A program made the translations under genes and the position numbers. The notes beneath the pieces were generated by a model, which saw nothing but the letters and a program-made list of their open reading frames with translations, did not search any database and was not told the origin of the DNA. Positions 44,812 to 55,700 of a stretch of 64,000 nucleotides of DNA are shown one piece after another. The stretch is taken from assembly GCA_029964075.1 (NCBI GenBank), contig CM057147.1:18807513-18871512 (forward strand), in the 5' to 3' direction. Each line of letters begins with the position of its first letter. Within the stretch, counting starts at the first letter, position 1. This stretch comes from Patiria pectinifera. Lineage: Eukaryota; Echinodermata; Asteroidea; Valvatida; Asterinidae.

Positions 44812-47800
44812 TTAATTGGAGTTCATCCTCTCGTCCAGCCAGTCAACAAACTTAGACACTTTGGTGTACACCCCAGGCAGTCCACGTTTGCCGCAACCAA
44901 AGCCGTAACTTGTAATTCCCACCAAGTGCCATCGCAGGAAGCCGTGGGAGTTGACGGCTGCACAGCTCAGTGGACCACCTGAATCGCCCTGGATATGAAT
45001 ATAAAGACAGATCGTTAATAAGGGATTCCATTAACAGGAGAAAATAATTGACAGGGTTTTTTTTTCAAATTAATTATAAAACTGAGCTCAGAAATTGACT
45101 GTAGAAGGGTTTGAACCTGCAAAACCTCCTGAACACCGTACCAGCGCAGTACATGTACCAACTGAGCTATCCAGGCCTACCAAGGTTCCCCAGTTTGTCA
45201 ATATCTTTGTTCAAGACGCCATAAACCTGTAATGCCATGTAGCCAGGGATCACACCCAAAGTTCAAACCCGGGAAAAGGCAAACGGTATCACGTCTGAGA
45301 GGATACAGATTTTATATTGTGTGTCTTCTAACTCTTGTTTAATAAACTCGTGGTGGCAAATGTGCCATCAAGTATTCTCTATATTCTCATCATCTTCTAA
45401 ATTCCATGCAAGGAGTCAGTAAGGTCCACATATCAAGTCTTTATTGTTCAAGTATAATCAGCAGGTAAATCTTAGGGTGACACCTCCCTGACCCTTACAG
45501 GAGAAATTGAGAATTTCTCCCACGTTGAAAAATTGTTACATCACGCTGGAAAATATATATGTGCCCTTACCCTTAACTTTATACTCCTAGGTGGAGACAG
45601 GCAAGTGGGGGTGAAGTGGCTTGCCCAAGGACACAACATGAATATGGCCAGCACTTGGATTCAAACCCCTGACCACTGTGTTCACGAGCCACGAACCCAA
45701 ACCACTAGTCCACACGCCCCAAAAGGCTACCATTTAAGTTTTCTCTACCTGGATGAAAATCTTCGTAATAAGGCCGCTGCGTAAAATCTTTTTGACTCGT
45801 TAACATTAGTTTTGAGCTTTAAAGACTTTGTTTTTTACCTGACAGGTATCAACCTTTCCCAGGATTAGCAGTGATTCAGCTGCACAGATCATCGAGTCGG
45901 TCAGATCCAGGAATACGTCAGCACACTGCTTATTGGGAACAAGTACAACTTGAGCTGCTCGAAGACTGTAGGGCAGAATGCCTCCCTGCTCTGTAAATTA
46001 CAACAGATAAGCTTGCAGTTACATCATTGCAAGAATCCTGCCAAGATCAAATACATGTCCAGCTAAGACATCAAGCTAGCAAGCATCTAAAGGCAAACCA
46101 ACGAGTTGTCTAACCGGGCCGCTGGCAGAGGGCGCCAGCACGGACTCACGTTGCAACCGTAGCGTCGGGACCCCTGCGCTTGGCCAGGGAGACCCGATGC
46201 CCGACTGCACCGACTCAGTAGTGTGACACTTTTGTATAACGTGTTTGTGTTGTGAGTTGTGAAAGGAGAGAGCCTCGTGTAAGAAAGTGGCAAGAATAAA
46301 TGACCCAGAGCCCCGAAGCCCTGAAGAATAGTGTGGTTTTCTTCGTCTGGCGTGTGAAAACCCAGGATCCGGTCGACGTTACAATACATTAAGATAAGTG
46401 GGGGTGATGGCTTGCCCAAACACACACATATGGCCAGCAGCTGGATTTGAACCCCTGACCCTCTGATCATGACCCTCTGGAGTCACAAACCCCAGCCTAT
46501 CAGAGACATACCATATAGATTGTTTGCACTGCTGCCATCTTTGAGGAATGTGCTTTGGTTCAACAGAGATCTAGTAGACCTCTGGTGCATTCATTGTTAA
46601 TGAGTTAAGGTAACCAAACGCACCTCAAAGGTGGCTGCTGAATTCAACTAATCTACCACACTTTACCAGTTACTCCCCAGCCACTGACGAAGCAAGCCGA
46701 GTCGCTGTTGAATCGCTGCCTGTCCGGCAAGGGCAAACAAGCCGGCTGAATCCGACGACTGAAGCTCACAGGAAAAATCAATTCCATCAGCGCTATGTCA
46801 TTGGAGTCCTTAATCGAATCGTACTGCTGGTGGACGAAGACCTTCGCGACGTCCCGGACCTTCTCCCCTCCGCTCTCACGCCGTCTGCGGCCTAAATACA
46901 CTCGCCATCGATTGGTTATTCTATCCACACTGTAAGAGATAGATGGAAGTAAAAAAACATCATATTGTTTACATTTGATAGTGTGTTGCTGTGACAGATG
47001 AATTGTAAACAAGGAAAGAGGTTTAGCACTTGAGATTACTGATGCAGTTACTCTGAAAATCAAAACTGCAAGAAACATTATAACTATCACCGACAAATCT
47101 CTGAAACGGAATCTTACACACAGTGAGCGGCCGTGACAACATACTGAGGAGATATAAGCGTCCCACCACAGACAAAGTACCAGCTAGTCCTCGTGGATCG
47201 GTACCTCAGCTGGACCTGCCAGGGATAGTGTTCAATGTCGGCGCTCTGTCCCCCGATGATGCGACTCTTGTCCACCAGCCGTAAGCCACAATTGGCAGGG
47301 CTTGGGGCTAGAATTAAAAAAAACAGATTAAAGAAACTCACCCATTATACCTAGAAGGTCCAGGTTTTAGATCAATGTTATTAGAAGAGCATGTCCCTTC
47401 CATCATAGAAGCTAACAATTTAGGTAAAGTCTGTCACGAGCCAATGTGGCCCATCAGGCCGACGTTTATCTCTGGTTTCAGTAGAATGAAACGACCAAGG
47501 GTATTTCTATCCCCCCAGGATGGGATGCCACTAGTCCATCACAGGTTACTCCACAGCTAATGCAGGTACCCATTTATGCTACTGGGTGGCGAGAGGCAAG
47601 TGGGGGTGAAGTGGCTTGCCCAAGGACACACATATGACCAGCAGCTGGATTCGAACCCCTGACCCTCTGATCATGACCCTCTGATCATGACCCTATGGAG
47701 TCGTGAACCACTAGGCTACTCGGTGCAGTGGCTTGCCCAAGGACGCGCATATGGTCAGCAGCTGGATTGGAACCCCTGACCCTCTGATCACGACCCTCTG

Positions 47801-50766
47801 TAGTCGAGTCACGAACCCCAACCACTAGGCCACGCTCTCCCTCTCAACTTGGGAGTGAGATTGGTGAAGTACATTACTTGCCATCTATGTCTGTGACCCA
47901 GGCTTGAATCCAACCCAGAAGCCAGGCCAAAGTGTGGATTGGGTTTCAGCCCCTGCCTGATTCTATGGGTTTCCTCCCTGGGTAACCCCAAGGTGATGTT
48001 TTACCTACTTTTACAACGCTCCCCTGTCCAATCGGATGTACATATGCAAGTGCACGTCACTTTCTCCAACCGACCACCATTATGGCAGACTTTGTTGACG
48101 CAGGCTGCAATTTAACGTTTGAGAATAAGTAACAGAACAATAATCACTTTTCTGAGAATAAGAATGGAGTTTTGTTGAGGGATTTTTTTTCGGGTGGCTC
48201 TTTAGCTGAAAATTGCTGGAGCTAAGTAAGGCCAATGAGGTATATTTAAGAAAAGTTTAACCCCTTATTTAATTGACTGAACTTGGGCCCCACTTCCACT
48301 TCCCAGAGTCTTTGGGATGAAGTAATGGCATCACTAGGGTCCAATCCAATTGGCAGGTTGGCACTTAGGGGGCCTCATTTTATGGACAGGGCCCTCTGTT
48401 GGTCTTAACAATAAAAGGTCATTTTGCCCTCTCCCAAATGGGTGGACACATGGGGTGGGGTGGGGGCAGGTGCAGGGAAGGGGAGGCATACCCAGCCCCT
48501 TACTCCACTTCAGCAAAATGATGAAATTAACTCACTGCATGTGTTTTCATCCGAACCATCTGAGCAATTTGGCACTTCGTCGCAAAACTTCAACTTGTTG
48601 ACACATTGTGTTTTTGTTGAGCAACTCCTCTGCCAAGGTTTACAAATCTTTTCTGAAAAATGAACAATAGTAAAAACATTCTGGCAAGACCTAGACACTT
48701 TTTTCTTGCAAATAATGTTAAACCCCAATAGTTAAGGCATGGAAAAATAATGATGTCGCATGAATTTAAATCAAGCTGTGTTGGTTTATTGAAACTTCAG
48801 CCTGGAACGGAGTCCATCCAGCCTGGGACGTAGCCACACCCATTAAAGTTGGCATAATCATGTGCCCCGCCTCCTAATTCGATGCAATGCAACAAATGGG
48901 GCACAAAAAGAAACTCTGCCTAGGACTGCCCATGCAGAACTACCCCCCCCCCCCGAACAAAAGTAAAAGCAAAGGAAAACTATTGAGTTACTGATGTGCG
49001 TTTTCTTGAGAATTTTGTACAATCTTTTTGTTTCCTTTGGAGAAGGACATTTGTGGTTTTTATTCTTTATACAGTGGCAAAACACACTTTACGTTAAGCA
49101 ATCGGTAAATTGAGTTTTCTTTTCTTTTTCAATACTGCTCACCGTCGCACGATGGCCCCCTCCAGTTTCGTTTACAAAGGCATTCGCAGGATTCCTCGTG
49201 CAGACGGCCCCGAAAACAAGTCAATGTACATGGTTCTATAAACAGAAACGGAACGATAAATACGTCAACAAGGGCGGATCCAGGGGGGAGGGGGCCAACA
49301 GAGGCCATGCCCCCTCAGATCGCACCACAGAGCATTTAGAATCCAAACATTATTTTCGGGGCCGTAATTTTGGGGACCCATTTTTGGAAGACCCCCCAAA
49401 AATTTGGGCCCCCCAAAAAAATTGTGTTCTGGACCCGCCCTTGTACGTCAACGATGTAGTTTCTTCCTGAAGGAAAACAATGATAATTCAATAAATAGCC
49501 CGGGAATTTTCATTGGGAAAAAAAATTGGCTCGATGGGTGCTTCGTTCCATTCTCATCATTCTTAGATTAAGTTAATGTTCAAGTGTCATCCTGAGTCTT
49601 GAGAGAGAAAAAATTCTCAATCACAAATTCATTTTGTTTTTTCAACATAAAAAAATAATATTTGTAATAACTGACGATCGCTGAGGTAAAGACCTTTAAC
49701 GAAGCAGCCATCTTAGAGGACAATGCCTTTGTTTTGCTGGGATATGCATCATAAGTAAACCGTTTGTGCACTCATTGTTACTAAATTAAAATAATAGCCC
49801 TCCCTCTAAGATGGCCGCTAGGCAGAAGCTCTATTGAATGAAGTGACATCAGGATCGTTGCACTCTTCCCTCTGGTCTCACTTCGAAAGAGACCAACTGG
49901 TCTGTATTTCTTTGGATGTATGATCACCAAAATTGCAGGTGATTAAGATTTTGCGGTCGGGTAATTATCTCAAAAATGTCAGGTAATATTTTCTCAAAAT
50001 AAGGTATTCTCATTCGTACTAACCTCTTTCTGTTTCCAGAAGATGATGAGGAACAAACTTATTGTGATTCAATTTCGCAGAAAACCCCAGTTTCGGTTTC
50101 TAAAATATGAAGGGGAAAAAATCGATCATAATGGCCGCTCTCAATCTAAATACTTCAAGTCAAATCGTGGGCGGATTCGGGGGGATGACACCCCCCCCCC
50201 TCCACAATCTTCACACTGCCACAATCACGAAGTTTACGGCAGTTTTATGAATATAATTTCTACTATCATGAGGACTAGCGATAAATAATTGCACATTATG
50301 ATACTTTATCATTATTTCCCTTGTTTAAAACTAGTACTATAATATCGTCTTAGAAAAAAGAAATATCATCTGATACATTTATCTTGACCATGTTCCTATT
50401 CCTCCATGTCTTGACGGAGTTCGGAGTATTTTTTTTCTGTTTCAGTATAAAAAGGTTCCCCTCCAGTATGAAACGACACAAACATGGCCTAAAAGTATGA
50501 TTATGTACGTTTACCTTCTGTGTAGAAAACTTGTCAAAGATGGTACATAACAGCAATGCTTGATACACCAGATGCTTCATAGTAAATCCAATTAATATTA
50601 AGCTGAAACACCGCAACACTGTTGATAGTGATGATTAAATAGAAATTCGAACTCGAAAGTAACTGTTCGCCATTCTGGTCTGCGCCGCAATGCAAGATAT
50701 TGGGCCATGTTAATGTTGTAAACCTTCGCCGTATAAGAATTCCTTCGGAATAACAATGAAATTCCA
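44812..50766 (-). CDS. Mosaic serine protease: CUB-EGF-LDLa-trypsin (5' end missing)
   Basis: Exons in order are complement of 50569..50766, 49143..49235, 48536..48652, 47118..47307, 46667..46929, 45839..45990 and 44812..44988; all have GT-AG borders and matching phases. The first encodes the second half of a CUB domain (two Cys 21 apart, then [20 protein letters not shown]). The second is a six-Cys EGF-like domain (CTLTC ... CECLC ... WRGPSC). The third is an LDLa domain ([20 protein letters not shown]). The rest is an S1 domain with activation site RIIGG, His in TAAHC, Asp in DIALM and Ser in GDSGGP, so the triad is complete. The Asp in VDTCQGDSGGP gives trypsin-like specificity. It is likely secreted or cell-surface and made as a zymogen. 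The first CUB exon and signal sequence were not found. Confidence 0.85.
45115..45230 (-). mobile_element. tRNA-derived repeat in protease intron
   Basis: Reverse complement reads GGCCTGGATAGCTCAGTTGG ... CAGGTTCAAACCC, with tRNA A- and B-box-like words separated as in a tRNA. The part further out is not clearly a known tail. Confidence 0.5.
45585..45722 (-). mobile_element. tRNA-type SINE fragment in protease intron
   Basis: Contains GTGGCTTGCCCAAGGACACA and GGATTCAAACCCCTGACC, the same order as at 46388-46500 and 47576-47855. In reverse orientation it has a B-box-like GGTTTGAATCC. Confidence 0.55.
46107..46383. mobile_element. Possible solo LTR fossil
   Basis: A ~277-bp block starting TGTC and ending TTACA with an internal AATAAA, GC-rich and unlike its surroundings. 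It looks like a lone LTR, perhaps of the Ty3 type. No matching second end or internal region is present, and no target duplication is clear. Confidence 0.25.
46388..46500 (-). mobile_element. tRNA-type SINE fragment in protease intron
   Basis: Shares AAGTGGGGGTGATGGCTTGC, GGCCAGCAGCTGGATTTGAA and CCCTGACCCTCTGATCATGA with 47576-47855. Confidence 0.55.
47576..47855 (-). mobile_element. tRNA-type SINE with internal duplication
   Basis: Contains two successive versions of CAGTGGCTTGCCCAAGGAC ... CAGCAGCTGGAT ... GAACCCCTGACCCTCTGATC. The reverse strand gives a tRNA-like head and AAATGGGTACC-type body. The second copy follows the first by about 125 bases, so it is either a dimer or one element inside another. 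Confidence 0.6.
47880..48005 (+). mobile_element. SINE fragment, GGATTGGGTTT type
   Basis: Shares GGATTGGGTTTCAGCCCCTG then CCTGATTC with the reverse complement of 62505-62690, where a tRNA-like head is also seen. Confidence 0.5.
49262..49447. mobile_element. GGGCGGATCC-ended MITE
   Basis: Starts AGGGCGGATCCAGGGGGGAG and ends GGACCCGCCCTT, near-perfect inverted ends followed inward by long G or C runs. The inside has CAGATCGCACCACAGAGCAT, also present in 51178-51422 and, more diverged, in the ~345-bp repeats at 240-330 and 20160-20250. Non-coding. Confidence 0.7.
50170..50570. other. Element fragment and non-coding stretch before the CUB exon
   Basis: GGGCGGATTCGGGGGGATGA followed by a C run (50171-50205) is an end of the GGGCGGATCC family. 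The rest is non-coding up to the CUB exon. Confidence 0.5.
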
Positions 50767-51177
50767 CTTGGAAAAAAAAACTATAGCAAAGCACCGTACC
50801 AGTTGGTCTTTCTTTGTACTTTAAAATTCTTTCCAGCCACACAATATAAATTCTTGCATAATTAGCTCTTTCGCCAAAGAAAACTTGATCAACTTTAAAG
50901 ATGTAGGCCCGTGTACTCGACGTGACAAGCGGATTTGTGTTCTTCGCGTTGGACTTTTCGCACGCTCACAACGAAATTCTGGAAATTGTAATGATCAAAA
51001 TGAAACTGTCATTCATTAACGTTAACAATTCTGTTAGACCACGCGATACCAAGTATATAAAGATATTTTGTTTCATTTTGAGGATTAATTAAAGTTGCTC
51101 TCTCCGTACATAATATTAATATCATTTCCCAAACCTTAACCTTAACTGTGTATGTTTTATCTCGTTAGGCTCTTTCA

Positions 51178-51422
51178 TGGGCGGATACAGAACACAATTT
51201 TTTTTGGGGGGGCCAAAAAAAAATTGGTCCCCCAAAAAGTGGGTCAAAGTTTCTGGATGCTCTGTGGTGCGATCTGAGGCAATTTCTTACCACTTTAACC
51301 AATGTTTTTTTAGGAAAAGATGGTGGTGTACTCATTGCCTGCCTTTATTGCGATGTCACATTAAAAAAAAAAAAATTGGTTTCGTGGTTTTTGGGAGGCA
51401 TGGCCCGGATCCGCCCTTGGGC
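51178..51422. mobile_element. GGGCGGATCC-ended MITE, second copy
   Basis: Begins GGGCGGATACAGAACAC and ends CCCGGATCCGCCCTTGGG. Inside it has GGATGCTCTGTGGTGCGATC, the reverse of the word in 49262-49447, plus G runs. Non-coding. Confidence 0.7.
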
Positions 51423-52787
51423 TCTTTTGGGAAGCTGAAACCCTAATTAAAATAGTGCTGATTTCGGGTTGCTTTTTCACCACACACACAAAAAAAGATC
51501 CATCTGATTTATTGTCGGGCCGCATATGCTTTGAAATTTGTAAAGTATTATGCTGCATTTTGGAGGAATATATTTTTCGCTCGACATCATCCCCCATCGA
51601 ATATTAAGTAACAGCTTGGGGAAAAAAGCTATTAAAAATCTTTATTTTAGTATAAAACTCGAAGATAGGGGAAGCGACTTCAAAGCATAAGTTTTCCCGC
51701 TGCGTTTAATTTGAAACAAAAACATTTGGCCAATGATGTTTTCAATGATGTTATTTTTCTATCGAATTTATATGATGGAAAACGATGGCGAATTAACCTG
51801 GAAAACCTATATTTGGAAATGCATAGTTTGACAGTTATTAAGATTAAAAATGAACAGCTAAACACAGACACCAATGTCGACTTGGGGTGTGTCGTTCGCC
51901 CCCCCCCCCCCTCCCTCCACCCAGGCAGTACACGTATAGTGCATTCAGGTTTTGAGTTGTGTATAGCAAAATGGGTTATCGCCTTCCCGCCCCCCTCCCC
52001 GCATTTTTTTTCGTTTGTAAAAGATGTGTGTCCTGCACAAAAAAGTTTTGTAAAAATTATTTTGTAGGTTTTTATTAAACGAAAATCTACTCTTTTGTTG
52101 ATTTTGGGTAGCGGGTCTGCGCTCTGGAAAAAAAAATCATTTTGCGCACAAAATTCATCGCACTGAATAATTTTTGTATTGCTAAGTAAATAAACAATGA
52201 TTGAAAATACATTTCGGGATGAAATTTGAAGTAGCACAGGGGAAAGACCTACATCCTTAAAATTATCAAAAGCAAGGGAGGATCCAGAGGCCGGGGCACA
52301 GCTGGTGCCCCCCCCCCCCGTCCCCATTTTTCACTCTTTTTTAGGAGGTATAGGCCCTATGACTAATTTTGTTTCCCTGTTTCTTCTAATGTCAACTGGT
52401 TATTTAAATCATGGCATGTCGTGTTTTATATCTTTCCAGTATTTGCCTTCAAATAGGTGTTATTTTCGCTCAAACCCACTTTTTGGCATGAATATCGGGA
52501 GCAAAATGCAAAATGCACGAACCTACGATAGACGACTGCAACTCAAGACTAGTTGATGAATGGATGTAGACGCTGATTCAGCCGTAAAATTTGTTTACAA
52601 AGAGATGAGAAAATTGTACGGAGCCTAGTCTTCGGTTTATACAAAATTTAGAGGCCGAGGCTTTTGCACCAGACTAGAGTAAGTAGTTGACGCTTGCACT
52701 GCACGCGCGCGCACGCATGTCAGTGAGTGGGTGTATTTTCACCGCTATTTCCCACCAAAAAATAAGTAATTAGGGTGACCATTTACG
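51423..52787. other. Divergent intergenic region, protease and MED15
   Basis: Between the protease side (minus) and the MED15 start (plus). It contains C runs at 51898 and 52306, AGGATCCAGAGGCCGGGGCA at 52279 (family end) and an alternating CG-rich tract GCACGCGCGCGCACGC near 52696. The 215-codon frame 51680-52327 shows no domain and spans these runs. The MED15 promoter is expected at about 52600-52780. Confidence 0.5.
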
Positions 52788-55700
52788 ATGTCAAACATGA
52801 TTCCCACGCCGGGAATTGGTGCTGTGTACCCTGGGAATGAAGATGAGTGGAAAACGGAGTCATTCAGGGCAAAAGTCGTCGCGCAGTTGTGAGTATTTTG
52901 CCTCTCATTTACAACCGCGTGAGGGCGGCCTTCAATTTAGCCATGTTAATTGTTATTTTGTTATTGAGGACAATTCACAATTCAATTTGTTATTCACAAG
53001 TCTTAGGCCCTATGTAGGCCTACTTGAATTGCATACAAAGCTTTCTGTAAATTCACGCTAGTGTAGGATCTTGCATTGCCAAGAAATTTGAAGGGAAATA
53101 AACGACCTCGACACGTCATGCACGTACTAGTATTACATGTACTATGAGTACTATGAGCTGAACTTTTGATTTCCGAGGTCACGCACGGAACGCTGGTGCT
53201 CCGAGTCACTCATGCATGCACAAAATGGTAGGAGCTGTCCGGTTCTGGCTACCCGTACAATCTTGTGCGTCGAGTTTTTTGACGCAACCCTGGAGCAACC
53301 CTTCAAAATACGGACAGATGCAGCTTTAGAAATTAGATAAGGGGTATTTGTACACTATTCATGTAATATAGTGTTAATAATCGTCGAACTTGAACAATGC
53401 CCCCTATTGGAATATGGTACCAGCCACCCCCCCCCCCCATGTTTTTTTTATGGAGACAAAGTGTCCGGAGAAAAAAACCTGTCTACATTTCAGAATTTTT
53501 TGCTGATGAAACCCACCCCCCCCAATTTTTTTTTTGGAGATCCGCCCCTGGGCTATGTATACAGCCATGTACACGGGTCTAACCATGGCGTGCTAACCTT
53601 TTCTTTACATAATCCATTTAGTCGGCTCCTAAACATGCTAAAGAGTGTTTCCTTTGCACGAAAAATGAGAAGAAATAAATATGTTCACTTTTTCTGATGC
53701 ACAGAATCGACGGTACGGTTGAACATGATGACGGAGCATTCGAGCATGTTTAATAGTATACTCATCTGGGAAAGATTGAGGTGCTGGATATCCTTCATTA
53801 AGGATAAACTCTGCATTTTTTTTTAAAGGATTTTGGCGGATTGAGGATGGTTCCTAGCAGAGGGCCTAAGGGGGGGGGGGGGTTTAAGGTTAAGGAGACT
53901 TGCGCCGTGCCCCTATTCCTTAACTTGACATTGAAGATGTACATTGTATATTTTGTTTTTGTTTTTGTTTTCCTGCCAACTCAGTGACGATGAAGTGCAT
54001 AAGACAGGTAATCCAACCACCAAGTCCAGCATTGAGATGGAGAGTCATGTGTTCCAAAAAGCCAAAAATAGGGTAAGTGACCACTTTTTTTTCTTTTGAG
54101 ATGAATCAGTGGAGTGCCGTGGTCTCGTGGTCTGGAGCATTGAATTTGTGGTCTGCGGGTAATTTTGGAGGTCGTGGGTTCGAGTCCAGCCTGGGGTTAT
54201 GGTACATGTGCCCTTGGGCAAGGCACTTTGTCACTCATTGCTTCTCCCCACCCAGGAGTAAATGGGTACCTGTGAGGGCAGAGATGATTATTGTGGTTGA
54301 TTTAATAGCTGCTTTGCGCCGAAATGGCAGCATCCAGCTGTATACTCCCCATGGGGAGCTGAGATGGTATTTGCAATGTTTCATTGGCCCAATGAGCAGG
54401 GTAATAATGATGTAGCGCCTTGAGCACAAATACTGGTGGATACATGCGCTTTACAAACTTACACATTATTATTATTATATTATTCTTATCATTATCTATT
54501 TGTAATGCACTACCAGTCAACACAGAATCAGGCTGGTTTTGTTTGAAGAAACTTCTAAGGAATTTCCAAACACATAAAGAAAGCTTGAAATTTAAGTCAA
54601 AAATTGTTCTTACGAAATGAAATTGCCCAATCAAATTTCAGCACCCTTTCAAGAGTCTAGATTGCACAAACAATGTACAAAATTATACCCGTATCCAAAA
54701 AAGGCACTTTGCACATGGCAGACTACTGTGCATTTGGAGCTCCAAGTCCAATTTCATGTCAAAGTCCTAGTATTGCATACAAAGGATGAATCAAGATTCA
54801 AGAATTATTTATTGTCATGCTCAACAAATAACATGAAAATATTGATTTCCCAGTGTACATTAAACACCCTCCTGCTGTCTGAATTGTCACAGGGAGTCGA
54901 AAAATGTATCCTCTTCCCCTGCCGTGCCTTTTACACAGTCAGATCATATGTCAAGCAAGCACTGTGACTAGTCAAATTCAGTCAACTGACAAAAGCAGAC
55001 AAGTGGTAGGCACAGCTGGCTATCAATCACCTACAGTCAAAGCATAGCTGTATGAAGTTACATAAAATAATAAATAATAATAATATCTGAGTCTTATATA
55101 GCGCATGTATCTACCAACAATTTGGTACTCAAGGCGCTGGAAATTATGTCTATTAAAAGAAAGGTAAATAAAGTTGATGAGAAATATGAGACCCATTATG
55201 TAGCACCTTATAATGGTTTACAAGATGCTGCGGTGCACATTGCAGCCACTGCCAGAAACACCGGGGCAAACCCCTTCTCTTAGCGATAAGTGTTACTGGG
55301 TTCTTTAACGTGCATTACACAACACACGGGACCTACGGCTTTACGTCTCATCCTAAGGACGAAGCAATAATGGTAAAGTGCCTTGCTCAAGAGCACAAGC
55401 ACCATGTTCCCACGGTCAGGATTGGAACCCATGTACCATGGCACACGAGTCAAACACCGTAACCATTGGACCACAGCACCCCACATAAACAGTCACGGCC
55501 AGTCAATCCTGCTTTATGTAGGCTGGGGGCTGTTAACTGTTGAAAACAGTCACTTGACTGATTTTGATTTAAATGACAACTTTGCACAAAGTGTATGAGA
55601 GGGTTAATTAAAAAGTGGTACATTAAATACAATATATTCATATTTATACAAAAATTATGATAAAGCCAAAATATATTAATTACAATACACAAATGTACAC

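Noticed and set aside
46087-46470. 127-codon minus-strand frame in the protease intron
   Set aside because: It spans a SINE fragment and the possible solo LTR; no domain.
51680-52327. 215-codon minus-strand frame between the protease and MED15
   Set aside because: It crosses several homopolymer runs, is of low complexity in places, shows no domain, and lacks splice partners that fit the protease.
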